Shown here piece by piece: positions 44,126-53,687 of a stretch of 64,000 bases of DNA. Source of the DNA: Modicisalibacter ilicicola DSM 19980 (GTDB taxonomy: Bacteria; Pseudomonadota; Gammaproteobacteria; Pseudomonadales; Halomonadaceae). A program made the translations under genes and the position numbers. The notes below the pieces were generated by a model. The model ran no database searches. It had not been told where the DNA came from and saw only the letters and a program-made list of their open reading frames with translations. The stretch is taken from NCBI RefSeq assembly GCF_900128925.1, contig NZ_FQUJ01000003.1, positions 83,354 through 147,353 on the forward strand. The letters are read 5' to 3'. Every line of letters starts with the position of its first letter. Positions within the stretch are counted from its first letter, which is position 1.

Positions 44126-46457
44126 CGTCGTTCTTCCTCGGCGACGGCTGAGTCCATTGCGAACTGGCATGAAACCGCATCATGGCATAGACCCCGATGG
44201 CCGCCAGCGCCAGTACGAACACCTCCCCCAAGGTGTCCAACGCCCGGAAGTCGACCAGGATGACGTTGACGATGTTATGACCATGGCCCAGCGGCTGGCT
44301 GTTGGCGATCATGTAGTCCGAAATCCGTGGCAGGCGTTCGCCGGCAAGCACCGAGAGCATGAGCAGGGTGATCAGGCCACCGGTGAGGCTCGCCACCACG
44401 AGATCCCGCAGCCGCTCGCCGGGGGTGGACAGGGTGGCGAAATGTGGCAGCCGGAACAGCACCAACACCAGCAGGATCACCGTCAAGGTTTCTACCAGCA
44501 ACTGGGTGATGGCCAGGTCCGGGGCGCTGAACAGCACGAAGGTCAGGGCGATGGAAAACCCCATGACGCCCACAGCGGCCACGGCGGCCAGACGCGAGCG
44601 CATCACACAGGCCGAGACGCCACCGGCGACCATCAGACCGACGACGATCGCCTCGTGAAGATAGACCGAGAGCACCAGATCGAACTCAGGGGCATGCCGA
44701 AAGAAGAGGGCATGCCCGACCAGTCCCACCAGCACCAGCAGTGTCATCACCAGATAGTTACGTATATAACCATTCTGCAGCATCCGGGTCTGCCAGTAGG
44801 CGAATGCCACCATGCCGGCCATGAGCGCGTCGTAGCCGGCTTCGGGGCCGCGCTTCATTAGCGGGTCGAGACGCGCCAGCCAGGTCCGCAGGGTGTCCCA
44901 GTGACGATAGACCAGCAAGCCCAGCAATAGACTCACGAAGGTCAGCAGCAAGGGCAGGTTGAAGCCATGCCACAGCGCCAGATGCACCTCGGCGGCGCCC
45001 CCCTCCCCGCCTTCTAGCGCGATGCCCGCCACGGTGACACTCGCCAGTGAGTCGAGCAGGCCCGGCATCAGGCCGAACAGCAGTGACAGCACGGCCAGTA
45101 CCGCGGGCCCCGCGAGCATGGCGCGCGGGGGCTCATGGGGCGTCGAAGGTGTTTCTTGGCGGCGGCCGAAGAAGGGCCGCAGGGCAACGATGGCGGCCGC
45201 CGCCAGGGTCAGGATCGCGGCCACCAGCGCCAGCGCCAGCAGCAGAGGCCGCCAGTCTACGGCCTCGAGCACCGCAGCCAACATCAGCTCCTTGCCGACG
45301 AACCCCAGTAGCGGCGGCAGACCCGCCAGCGACAGGGCGGCAAGACCCGCCACGACCGCCGTAAGCGGCATCACCTGGCGCAGCCCCCCCATGGCGGTGA
45401 CATCCTTGGTGCCGGTCTCATGATCGAGAATGCCCGCCACCATGAACAGCGCGCCCTTGTAGAACGAGTGGCCCACCAGGAAGGCCACGAAGGCGATCAG
45501 GGCTTTCTGGGTGCCGACGCCCAGCAACATGGTCAGGGTCCCCAGCGCCATCACCGTGGAGTAGGCCAGCAGCTTCTTGATACTGGTGTGATGAATCGCC
45601 AGAAAGGCGCCGGTGACCATGGTCAGGGCTCCCACCAGAGACAGGGTGATCACCCAGCCATCGGTGCCCCCCAGCGCCGGATGCAGCCGGGCGAGCAGGT
45701 AGATCCCCGCCTTGACCATGGTCGCCGAGTGCAGATAGGCAGAGACCGGGGTGGGGGCGGCCATGGCGTTGGGCAGCCAGAAATGAAAGGGAAATTGCGC
45801 CGACTTGGTGAAGGCGCCGATCAGCAGGCAGATCAGCATCGGGGTATAGAGCGCATGATCACGCAGCACCTCGCCACGCTGTACCAGCTCGTAAAGCGAC
45901 CAGCTGTCGCCGGCCATCGCCAGCATGACCAATCCGGCCATTAGCGCCAGGCCGCCTCCCGCAGTGACAAACAGCCCCTGGAGGGCCGCCTTGCGGGAAT
46001 CCGGGTCGGTATGATTGAAGCCGATCAGCAGGTAGGAGGTGAGGCTGGTGAGCTCCCAGAACACAAACAGCGTCACCAGATTGTCGGCCAGCACCAGGCC
46101 GAGCATCGACATCATGAAGGCCGTGATCACCACCAGAAAGCTCGGCAGGTCGCGATGGCCGCGCAAGTACTCTCCCGAGTAGATCAGCACCAGGGCACCG
46201 ATCACCGTGATCAGCATGGCGAACAACCAGGAAAGGCCGTCGATCAGGAAGGTCAGGGTAATATCGAGCCCTGGCACCCAGGCCCATTCCAGCAGAAGGG
46301 TCTCGCCGGATGTAACGTTTGGCCACAGCCCCATCAGCCAGGCCGCCAGGAAAGCCGGCAGCAGGGCCATCACCAGCGGCGTGCGAGCCCCAAACCACCG
46401 ATGCAGCAGCGGGGCAAATCCGGCCACCACGAAACCACTCAGCAAGGCAAGTTGCAT
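44118..46457 (-). CDS. mrpA: Mrp antiporter subunit A (NuoL-like, unfused)
   Basis: A 779-residue proton/sodium-translocating subunit. N-terminal NuoL-like domain with [17 protein letters not shown] near 129, the [25 protein letters not shown] block near 217 with its essential Lys, and [16 protein letters not shown] near 245. The C-terminal MbhD/NuoJ-like part has [15 protein letters not shown] near 650. GAGGAG lies six bases before the ATG at 46457. The unfused A and B genes distinguish this operon from the divergent one. Confidence 0.95.
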   Translation of the reverse strand: MQLALLSGFVVAGFAPLLHRWFGARTPLVMALLPAFLAAWLMGLWPNVTSGETLLLEWAWVPGLDITLTFLIDGLSWLFAMLITVIGALVLIYSGEYLRGHRDLPSFLVVITAFMMSMLGLVLADNLVTLFVFWELTSLTSYLLIGFNHTDPDSRKAALQGLFVTAGGGLALMAGLVMLAMAGDSWSLYELVQRGEVLRDHALYTPMLICLLIGAFTKSAQFPFHFWLPNAMAAPTPVSAYLHSATMVKAGIYLLARLHPALGGTDGWVITLSLVGALTMVTGAFLAIHHTSIKKLLAYSTVMALGTLTMLLGVGTQKALIAFVAFLVGHSFYKGALFMVAGILDHETGTKDVTAMGGLRQVMPLTAVVAGLAALSLAGLPPLLGFVGKELMLAAVLEAVDWRPLLLALALVAAILTLAAAAIVALRPFFGRRQETPSTPHEPPRAMLAGPAVLAVLSLLFGLMPGLLDSLASVTVAGIALEGGEGGAAEVHLALWHGFNLPLLLTFVSLLLGLLVYRHWDTLRTWLARLDPLMKRGPEAGYDALMAGMVAFAYWQTRMLQNGYIRNYLVMTLLVLVGLVGHALFFRHAPEFDLVLSVYLHEAIVVGLMVAGGVSACVMRSRLAAVAAVGVMGFSIALTFVLFSAPDLAITQLLVETLTVILLVLVLFRLPHFATLSTPGERLRDLVVASLTGGLITLLMLSVLAGERLPRISDYMIANSQPLGHGHNIVNVILVDFRALDTLGEVFVLALAAIGVYAMMRFHASSQWTQPSPRKNDDD

Positions 46458-46710
46458 TCGGCGCTCCTCTCTCTTGGCGCGGTCGCGGCGCTGACGCTCT
46501 TCGCCCCAGATCGACCCATCAACTCTACAGAGACAAGTTCTTGAAAGGCAAGGGGCAGCGAGCAAGCCCGCTTTGCGTCAGAGTGGCAAGGAGCCATGCC
46601 ATGAGGGATAATCTGATCCTGGAACAGGTCGCGACGGCACATCGCTTGTGTCATCCTGCTCCCGGCGTGCCACGTCCTTTGTTTCCAGACTCGCGCAGGA
46701 TGATCGATCG
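46458..46710. promoter_or_regulatory. Divergent control region of the two Mrp operons
   Basis: A 253-bp gap from which mrpABCDEFG runs left and phaABCDEFG right. I cannot recognise a confident promoter or operator, but both operons must be started here or nearby. It contains a small leader frame for the rightward operon. Confidence 0.5.
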
Positions 46711-46714
46711 ATGA
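46601..46714 (+). CDS. Candidate 37-residue leader peptide of the pha-type operon
   Basis: An ATG at 46601 is preceded by AAGGAG (46588-46593) with seven bases between, and the 37-codon frame ends in an ATGA overlap with phaAB. The product is hydrophilic and has no recognised domain. Its ribosome site is far stronger than that of phaAB, so coupling translation to the antiporter is plausible. Could be a chance frame. Confidence 0.4.
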   Translation: MRDNLILEQVATAHRLCHPAPGVPRPLFPDSRRMIDR

Positions 46715-49545
46715 CTTTGCTATGGATAGCCCTGCTGCCCCTGCTGGGGGTGTTGGTACCCGCCTTAACCGCGCATCGCAGACGACGTTTTTGCTCCCTG
46801 GCCACGGCGGCGTTGCCCGCTCTGGCCCTGGTGCTGACCCTTGCCCACTGGCCTAGCCTGGCGGCTGGCGAGGTGCTGCGTTTCGCCGTCGACTGGATGC
46901 CCGCCCTTGGCCTCGATCTGGCGTTCCGACTGGACGGCCTGGCGCTGCTGTTCAATTCGCTGATCGTGGGCATTGGCCTGCTGATTCTACTCTATGCGCA
47001 CTACTACTTGTCCGCGACGGAACCTTTCGGACGCTTCTACGCCTACCTGATGCTGTTCATGGCCTCCATGGTCGGCATCGCGATGGCCGACAACCTGCTG
47101 CTGCTGTGGCTGTTCTGGGAGCTCACCGGTCTCTCCTCATTCCTGCTGATCGGCTTCTGGTCGCACCGCAGCGACGCCCGCAAGGGGGCGCGCATGGCGC
47201 TCACCGTGACCGGCGCCGGTGGTCTGGCGCTGCTCGCCGGGGTGCTGCTGCTGGGCGACATCGTCGGCAGTTTCGACATGAACGTGGTACTGGCCAGCGG
47301 CGAGACCATCCTGGCCGACCCGCGTTATTCGCTGATGCTGGGGCTGGTGCTGCTGGGCGCCTTCACCAAGTCGGCGCAGTTTCCCTTCCACTTCTGGCTG
47401 CCCCATGCCATGGCCGCCCCCACCCCGGTCTCCGCCTATCTGCACTCGGCGACCATGGTCAAGGCCGGGATCTTGCTGATGGCGCGCCTGCACCCGGCCA
47501 TCGCCGGCAGCGAGCTGTGGTCGCTAATCGTCACCCTGACCGGCATGATCACATTGATCTACGGTGCCTGGTTCGCCCTGTTCAAGACCGACCTCAAGGC
47601 CATTCTGGCCTTTTCCACGGTCAGCCATCTGGGACTGATCACGGTGCTGCTGGGCATCGGCAGTCCCATGGCGCTGGTCGCGGCGCTGTTTCACATCCTC
47701 AACCACGCCACCTTCAAGGCGGCACTGTTCATGAGCGCGGGCATCATCGACCACGAAACCGGCACCCGTGAGATCGCCCGACTCGGAGGTCTGCGTCGGG
47801 CGATGCCGGTCACCGCACTTCTGTCCACCATCGCCGGGGCGGCCATGGCCGGGGTACCGCTGTTCAACGGTTTCCTGTCCAAGGAAATGCTGTTCGCCGA
47901 GACTCTCGCGGCCCCGCTACTGGGTGGGCTGGGCTGGCTGCTGCCGGTGCTCGCCACCCTGGGTGGCGTGCTCTCGGTCGCTTACTCGCTGCGCCTGATC
48001 CATGCCGTGTTCTTCAAGGAACCTCGTGAGGCTCCAGCGCAACCGCCCCATGAACCACCCTGGCTCATGCGTGCCCCGGTGGCACTGCTGGCGCTGCTGT
48101 GTCTGGTGGTGGGCGTGGCGCCGGTGCTGGTGGAAGGCTTGCTGGGTCTGGCCCTCGAGCCGGTACTGGGCAAGGCCTTCGAGTTCCATCTGTCGATCTG
48201 GCACGGCGTCAACCTGCCGCTGATGATGAGCCTGGTGGCGCTGATTGTCGGTGTGGCAGCCTACTGGCGACACGCCAACCTGCGACGCCTCATCAAGGGC
48301 TTTCGTCCGGTGGATGCGAGACTGGTGTTCGAGGCCGCCATTCAGAGCCTTGGCCGCATTGCCGAGAGAAACCTGGCCCGTCTCGACGGCGGTTCCCTGC
48401 AGCGCTACATGACGCTGCTGCTGCTGACCGCCCTGGTGATGGGGGTGCTGGGCCTGGCCCAGATGCCGGTACTCACCGGCAGCAAGGGCAACCAGCCGTT
48501 GGACGGCATTCTGCTGCTGGGTGCCGGCCTGTTGATCTTCGGCGGTATCGGCACCGCCGCCACTCACCGTTACCGCCTGATCTCGCTGCTGATGCTTTCG
48601 GTGGTGGGGCTGGTGGTCGCCCTGACCTTCGCCCGCTTCTCGGCACCGGACCTGGCGCTGACCCAGCTCTCGGTGGAGGTGGTGACCATGATCCTGCTGA
48701 TGCTGGCCCTGTTCTTCCTTCCCCAGAAAACACCGAAGGAGTCCTCGAACCGCCGCAACCTGCGCGATGTCGGCCTGGCCGGCGCCCTGGGCGTCGTCGT
48801 CGCCAGTCTCAACTATGCGGTTCTGACTCGGGACAATGCCTCCATCTCCGGCTTTTTCCTGGAAAATAGCGTGCCCGGTGGCGGCGGTCACAATGTGGTC
48901 AACGTCATCCTGGTCGACTTCCGGGGCTTCGATACGCTGGGAGAGATCACCGTGCTGGCGCTGGCGGGGCTGGCGATCTTCAAGCTGCTCAACCGTCTGC
49001 GACTGTTCATGCCCCACAGTGATGGTGAGGGACGGCTCTGGTCGCCGGATCGTTATCCGGCGATCCTCACTTCCATTTCCATGGCCCTGCTACCACTGGC
49101 CCTGCTGGTGTCCGCCTTCATCTTCCTGCGCGGCCACAACCAGCCCGGGGGTGGCTTCATCGCCGGACTGGTCACTGCCGTCGCGCTGATCCTGCTGTAC
49201 ATGGCCCGGGGTGTGGAATGGACCCAGCAACGCCTCGATTTCCCCTACCAGCCGGTCGCGATCGTCGGGGTGGCCACCGCCACCCTGACGGGACTGGGCA
49301 GCTGGCTGTTTGGCTATCCTTTCCTGACGTCGGCCTTCGGCCATTTCAGCCTGCCATTGATCGGCGAGTTCGAACTGGCCACCGCCATGCTCTTCGATCT
49401 CGGCGTCTATCTGGCGGTGGTGGGGGCCACGCTGATGATCCTGGCCAACCTGGGCAAGGTCACCACGCCTCACCGCCCGGCCAAGGAGGCCACCGAGAGT
49501 CACGCCACCGACACCGCTTCGCGATCCGGCAAGGAGAAACACTGA
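46711..49545 (+). CDS. phaAB: Pha/Mrp antiporter fused subunit AB
   Basis: A 944-residue fusion. Residues 1-780 are MrpA-like with [18 protein letters not shown] near 136, the [25 protein letters not shown] block near 222 and [16 protein letters not shown] near 645. Residues 790-925 are MrpB-like ([21 protein letters not shown] and [16 protein letters not shown]). This A-B fusion is the pha-type (group 2) arrangement and would be a six-gene system. Weak ribosome site; translation may depend on the 37-codon leader frame that ends at its start. Confidence 0.95.
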   Translation: MTLLWIALLPLLGVLVPALTAHRRRRFCSLATAALPALALVLTLAHWPSLAAGEVLRFAVDWMPALGLDLAFRLDGLALLFNSLIVGIGLLILLYAHYYLSATEPFGRFYAYLMLFMASMVGIAMADNLLLLWLFWELTGLSSFLLIGFWSHRSDARKGARMALTVTGAGGLALLAGVLLLGDIVGSFDMNVVLASGETILADPRYSLMLGLVLLGAFTKSAQFPFHFWLPHAMAAPTPVSAYLHSATMVKAGILLMARLHPAIAGSELWSLIVTLTGMITLIYGAWFALFKTDLKAILAFSTVSHLGLITVLLGIGSPMALVAALFHILNHATFKAALFMSAGIIDHETGTREIARLGGLRRAMPVTALLSTIAGAAMAGVPLFNGFLSKEMLFAETLAAPLLGGLGWLLPVLATLGGVLSVAYSLRLIHAVFFKEPREAPAQPPHEPPWLMRAPVALLALLCLVVGVAPVLVEGLLGLALEPVLGKAFEFHLSIWHGVNLPLMMSLVALIVGVAAYWRHANLRRLIKGFRPVDARLVFEAAIQSLGRIAERNLARLDGGSLQRYMTLLLLTALVMGVLGLAQMPVLTGSKGNQPLDGILLLGAGLLIFGGIGTAATHRYRLISLLMLSVVGLVVALTFARFSAPDLALTQLSVEVVTMILLMLALFFLPQKTPKESSNRRNLRDVGLAGALGVVVASLNYAVLTRDNASISGFFLENSVPGGGGHNVVNVILVDFRGFDTLGEITVLALAGLAIFKLLNRLRLFMPHSDGEGRLWSPDRYPAILTSISMALLPLALLVSAFIFLRGHNQPGGGFIAGLVTAVALILLYMARGVEWTQQRLDFPYQPVAIVGVATATLTGLGSWLFGYPFLTSAFGHFSLPLIGEFELATAMLFDLGVYLAVVGATLMILANLGKVTTPHRPAKEATESHATDTASRSGKEKH

Positions 49546-49889
49546 TGGAAAGCCTCTACGCCATCACCACCGGCGTGTTGACCGCCTGCGGTCTCTATCT
49601 GGTGCTGCGCGGGCGCACCTTTCCGGTGGTGGTCGGCCTGACCCTGCTCTCCTATGCAGTCAACCTGTTCCTGTTTTCCATGGGGGGGCTGACCACCGAT
49701 GGGGCGGCCATCGTCAATGGCCCCGGGGGCTACGCCGACCCGCTGCCCCAGGCACTGGTACTCACCGCCATCGTGATTGGTTTCGCCATGACCGCCTTCG
49801 TGATGATCCTGGCCATGCGCGCCCGCAGCGAGGCAGGCAATGACCACGTCGACGGACGCTCTCGCGAGGACCGGGAGGGCCGTTCGTGA
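49545..49889 (+). CDS. phaC: Pha/Mrp antiporter subunit C
   Basis: A 114-residue NuoK-like three-helix subunit with LLSYAVNLFLFSMGG near 35 and [17 protein letters not shown] near 67, closely resembling MrpC in the divergent operon. AAGGAG upstream and a TGATG junction with phaAB. Not to be confused with PHA synthase, which shares the symbol phaC. Confidence 0.94.
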   Translation: MESLYAITTGVLTACGLYLVLRGRTFPVVVGLTLLSYAVNLFLFSMGGLTTDGAAIVNGPGGYADPLPQALVLTAIVIGFAMTAFVMILAMRARSEAGNDHVDGRSREDREGRS

Positions 49890-51391
49890 TAGCGCATCTT
49901 ATCGTTCTGCCCGTCTTGCTCCCGCTGGTCGCCGGGGTCGCGCTGCTGCTAAAACGCCAGGCCGGCACCCGCCTCAAGCGCCTGGTCGGCGTCGGGAGCA
50001 CGCTGCTGCTGCTGCTGGTCGGCATTGCTCTGGTGGCCCGAGCCAATGGCGGCGATATCGCCTACTACGCGCTGGGTGACTGGCAGCCGCCCTTCGGTAT
50101 CGTCCTGGTGCTCGACCGCCTCTCGGCGTTGATGGTGCTGCTCACCGCGATACTGGCGCTGGGCGTCGTGGTATTCGCCTGCGCCGGCGAGGACGAGCGC
50201 GGCAGCAACTTCCATGGCCTTTTTCAGTGGCAGCTGATGGGCATCAACGGCGCCTTCCTCACCGGCGACCTGTTCAACCTCTTCGTCTTCTTCGAAGTGC
50301 TGCTGCTCGCCTCCTTCGCGCTGCTGCTGCACGGTGGTGGCAAGGCGCGCATCCTCTCCGGTGTACATTATGTGGTGCTCAACATGGCCGGCTCGGCCCT
50401 GTTCCTGATCGCTGTGGGTGTGCTTTACGGCGCCACAGGCACTCTCAACATGGCCGACATGGCGGTACGACTTGGCGAACTACCCGCCGAACGCACCGGG
50501 CTGGTCACTGCCGGCGCCCTGATGCTGCTGGTGGTGTTCGGCCTCAAGGCGGCGGTCCTGCCGCTCTATTTCTGGATGCCCCGCACCTACGCCGCCGCTC
50601 CCGCACCGGTAGCGGCGCTCTTCGCCATCATGACCAAGGTCGGCATCTACGCCATTCTGCGGGTCTACTCCCTGGTGTTCGGCGATGGCGCCGGAGCGCT
50701 GTCGCGCCTGGAACAAGCCTGGGTATGGTGGTTGTCGCTGGGCACCCTGGCGGTGGCCGGGGTCGGTGTACTGGCCGCCCGGGACTTGCGCCTGCTGGTG
50801 GCCTATCTGCTGCTGGTCTCGGTGGGCACCCTGATGGCCGGCATCGGCCTGGGCTCGCCGGCTGCCGTCTCGGCTCTGCTCTACTACCTGGTGCACACGA
50901 CGCTCGTCACCGGCGGCCTCTTCCTGCTGGCCGAGCTGATCGGTCAACAGCGAGGCAAGGCCGGCACGCGCCTGGTTCGCGGTCGCCCACTGCGCCAGGG
51001 CGGCTGGCTCGCCGGACTCTTCTTCGTCGGCGCTGTGGCGGTAGCCGGCGTGCCGCCGCTGTCCGGGGCCTTGGGCAAGGCGCTGCTGATGGCGTCCGCC
51101 GAGGGCAGCCAACGCGCCTGGCTGTGGCCGCTGCTGCTGGGCACCGGGCTATGCGCGCTAATCGCTCTCTCCCGAGCCGGCTCCACGTTGTTCTGGCGCA
51201 GCCAGGGAGACCCCGGCGGCCTGGCGCTCCCGCGCAGCCAGTGGTTCGGTGTCATCTGGTTGTTGAGTGCCGCACCGCTGCTGGTGGTGCTTGCAGGCCC
51301 GGTCAGTGACTACACCCGAGCCACCGCCGAGCAACTGGCTCATCCTCAGCGAATGATCGAGGCATTGCTGAACACTGGAGGCACGCCATGA
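49886..51391 (+). CDS. phaD: Pha/Mrp antiporter subunit D
   Basis: A 501-residue NuoN/NuoM-like channel subunit with FFEVLLLASFALLLHGGG near 135, LVVFGLKAAVLPLYFWMP near 214 and MTKVGIYAILRVYSLV near 247, the last with its conserved Lys. GTG start overlapping the phaC stop (GTGA). Confidence 0.94.
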   Translation: MIAHLIVLPVLLPLVAGVALLLKRQAGTRLKRLVGVGSTLLLLLVGIALVARANGGDIAYYALGDWQPPFGIVLVLDRLSALMVLLTAILALGVVVFACAGEDERGSNFHGLFQWQLMGINGAFLTGDLFNLFVFFEVLLLASFALLLHGGGKARILSGVHYVVLNMAGSALFLIAVGVLYGATGTLNMADMAVRLGELPAERTGLVTAGALMLLVVFGLKAAVLPLYFWMPRTYAAAPAPVAALFAIMTKVGIYAILRVYSLVFGDGAGALSRLEQAWVWWLSLGTLAVAGVGVLAARDLRLLVAYLLLVSVGTLMAGIGLGSPAAVSALLYYLVHTTLVTGGLFLLAELIGQQRGKAGTRLVRGRPLRQGGWLAGLFFVGAVAVAGVPPLSGALGKALLMASAEGSQRAWLWPLLLGTGLCALIALSRAGSTLFWRSQGDPGGLALPRSQWFGVIWLLSAAPLLVVLAGPVSDYTRATAEQLAHPQRMIEALLNTGGTP

Positions 51392-51885
51392 CCTTTCTGC
51401 GCTCCTGGCTACCGACACCGCTGCTGTCGAGCCTGCTGCTGGTGGTCTGGCTATTGCTGGTGCGCAGCGCCAGTCCCGGCCAACTGCTGCTGGGCAGCTT
51501 CTTGGCGGTGGTTATCCCGTTGGCCACTTACCGCTTCCGGGACAGCGCACCCCGGATATCCAAACCCTGGTTGCTGCTGCGCTTCGTGCTGCGCGTGCTC
51601 GTCGACATTTTGGTAGCCAACATCGAGGTGGCCTGGCTGATCGTCAATCCCTGGCGACGGCTGCGCCCTCACTTCGTGGAGTATCCGCTGATGCTGGAGA
51701 ACCGCTTCACCATCACCCTGCTGGCCAACACCATCAGCCTGACCCCGGGCACGGTGTCGGCAAACCTGCGCCTGGATGGACGGACGCTGCTGATCCATGC
51801 CCTGGATGTGGACGACGAGGCAGCGCTCGTCAGGCAGATTCGCGAGCGCTACGAGCGGCCGCTGAAGGAGATCTACGAATGCTAG
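51388..51885 (+). CDS. phaE: Pha/Mrp antiporter subunit E
   Basis: A 165-residue subunit with the LLANTISLTPGTVSANLRLDG motif spanning residues about 110-130 that marks MrpE/PhaE. GGAGGCAC upstream and a four-base overlap with phaD (ATGA). Confidence 0.93.
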   Translation: MTFLRSWLPTPLLSSLLLVVWLLLVRSASPGQLLLGSFLAVVIPLATYRFRDSAPRISKPWLLLRFVLRVLVDILVANIEVAWLIVNPWRRLRPHFVEYPLMLENRFTITLLANTISLTPGTVSANLRLDGRTLLIHALDVDDEAALVRQIRERYERPLKEIYEC

Positions 51886-52148
51886 ACTTTGCCCTATGGA
51901 CCAGCATGGCACTGGTGGTAGCCGCGCTGCTGCTCAACGTCTACCGGCTTGCCGTCGGCCCGGACATGCCGGATCGGCTCCTGGCACTGGACACCATGTA
52001 CGTGAACTCCATCGCGCTGATCGTGCTGATGGGGCTCTGGCTGAACACCAAGACCTACTTCGAGTCGGCGCTGCTGATCGCCATGCTGGGGTTCATCAGC
52101 ACCGTGGCAGTCTGCAAGTACCTGCTGCGTGGCGACATCATCGAATAG
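51879..52148 (+). CDS. phaF: Pha/Mrp antiporter subunit F
   Basis: An 89-residue three-helix subunit with RLAVGPDMPDRLLALDTMYVN near 20, typical of PhaF. Overlaps phaE by seven bases. Confidence 0.93.
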   Translation: MLDFALWTSMALVVAALLLNVYRLAVGPDMPDRLLALDTMYVNSIALIVLMGLWLNTKTYFESALLIAMLGFISTVAVCKYLLRGDIIE

Positions 52149-52156
52149 GAGGGCTC

Positions 52157-52549
52157 ATGACGCTATACGTGCTACTCGAGGGCCTGATCGCCTTTCTACT
52201 GGTCGCTGGTGGTGCCTTCGCTTTCATTGGCTCGCTGGGCATGGCTCACCTGCAGGACTTCTACATGCGCCTGCACGGTCCTACCAAGGCGACCACCCTG
52301 GGGATCGGCTGCATGCTGGCGGCCTCGATGCTCTATTTCTGGGTGATCGACGGTCAGCCTCATGTTCAGGAGATGCTGATCACGCTGTTCCTGTTCATCA
52401 CCGCGCCGGTCAGTGCTCACCTGCTGGCCAAGACTGGCCTGCACTTGCGGTTGCGCCGCGCGGACAGGACTCGCGGTGACCCGCCCGAACTGCGCGACGA
52501 GGAAGTGGGCGAGAAGCCGGTGCCGCACCCGGACCTCGGCCACGGCTGA
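52157..52549 (+). CDS. phaG: Pha/Mrp antiporter subunit G
   Basis: A 130-residue subunit with the GSLGMAHLQDFYMRLHGPTKATTLG motif near 25. AGGAGGGCTC ribosome site. Last gene of the rightward antiporter operon, convergent with hemH with a 38-bp gap. Confidence 0.93.
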   Translation: MTLYVLLEGLIAFLLVAGGAFAFIGSLGMAHLQDFYMRLHGPTKATTLGIGCMLAASMLYFWVIDGQPHVQEMLITLFLFITAPVSAHLLAKTGLHLRLRRADRTRGDPPELRDEEVGEKPVPHPDLGHG

Positions 52550-52587
52550 GCGCCGCCATCTCTTTATGATCCCGGATCGAGGCGGCC

Positions 52588-53577
52588 TCACCAGCCCTGG
52601 GTATGCTGCTCCACCAGGCTTGCAAACAGTGCGATATGGTCGTCACGGTCGTTGAGGGCCGGGATGTAGCGATAGGTCTTGCCGCCTGCCCCGATGAAGT
52701 TCTCCCGGTTCTCCACCTCCAGTTCCTCCAGGGTCTCCAGACAGTCGGCGGAGAAGGCGGGACTCATGATATCGACATGCTCGACGCCCTGTTTCGGCAG
52801 TTCCATGAGGGTGTGATCGGTATAGGGCTTGAGCCACTCTTCCCGACCGAAACGCGACTGATAGGTCATCTGCCATTCGCCTTCCTTCAGGCCCAGCGCC
52901 TCGGCCACCAGGCGGCTGGTGGCCTCGCACTGACGCGGATAAGGGTCGCCATTGTCGGCGTAGCGCTTGGGGATGCCGTGGTAGGACATCATCAAGTAGC
53001 CACGCTGCCCCTCGTGGTGCTGCCAATGCTCGCGCACGCTGTTGGCGAGTGCCTCGATGTAGGCGGGATGATCGTGATAATCGCGCACGAAGCGCAGCTC
53101 CGGCAGATGTGGACAGCGCTTGAGCGCCCTGGCAAGACGATCGAAGACCGCGGCAGTGGTCGAACGCGAGAACTGCGGATAGAGCGGCAATACCAGGATG
53201 CGCTCGACACCGGCATCGCGCAGCCGCAGGCCGGCCTCCTCCATGCTCGGCCGGCCGTAGGTCATGGCCAGTTCGACGGGAATCGCTTCGCCGAGACGCT
53301 CGGCCAGCAGCGCCTTCAGCGCCTGCTGCTGGCGCCGGGCGATGACCAGCAGGGGCGACCCCCCTTCCTGCCATACCGAGGCATAGCCCTTGGCCACCTT
53401 GGCCGGGCGAAAACGCAGGATCACGCCATTGAGGATCAGCCACCACAAGGGGCGTGGTGCATCGACGACCCGCTCGTCCCAGAGGAATTCCGCCAGATAG
53501 CGGCGCACCGCCTCGGGAGTGGGGGCATCCGGCGTACCCAGGTTGGCCAGCAATACGCCGAAGCGAGGGGTGGTCAT
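52588..53577 (-). CDS. hemH: Ferrochelatase HemH
   Basis: A 329-residue terminal haem synthesis enzyme inserting iron into protoporphyrin IX. N-terminal GVLLANLGTPDAPTPEAVRRYL, the catalytic MMSYHGIPKRYADNGDPYPRQC block near 195 (active-site His) and MSPAFSADCLETLEE near 270 (active-site Glu) are conserved. TAGGAG precedes ATG at 53577. Divergent from the photolyase-related gene. Confidence 0.96.
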   Translation of the reverse strand: MTTPRFGVLLANLGTPDAPTPEAVRRYLAEFLWDERVVDAPRPLWWLILNGVILRFRPAKVAKGYASVWQEGGSPLLVIARRQQQALKALLAERLGEAIPVELAMTYGRPSMEEAGLRLRDAGVERILVLPLYPQFSRSTTAAVFDRLARALKRCPHLPELRFVRDYHDHPAYIEALANSVREHWQHHEGQRGYLMMSYHGIPKRYADNGDPYPRQCEATSRLVAEALGLKEGEWQMTYQSRFGREEWLKPYTDHTLMELPKQGVEHVDIMSPAFSADCLETLEELEVENRENFIGAGGKTYRYIPALNDRDDHIALFASLVEQHTQGW

Positions 53578-53663
53578 GAGGTATCTCCTAGCGACATTGA
53601 TACAGACGAAAGAGGGCAAACGTGCCCTGCTGGAACGGCGAATGACGTTATACTATCAGGCAT

Positions 53664-53675
53664 AGTTGTACAACT
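53664..53675. promoter_or_regulatory. 12-bp palindrome upstream of the photolyase-related gene
   Basis: AGTTGTACAACT is perfectly palindromic and ends 12 bp before the ATG, in the divergent gap with hemH. TGTACA-type palindromes are used by MerR-family light-responsive repressors (LitR/CarH), often found beside photolyases, but no such regulator is in view. Confidence 0.4.
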
Positions 53676-53687
53676 TATGGTCAATTT

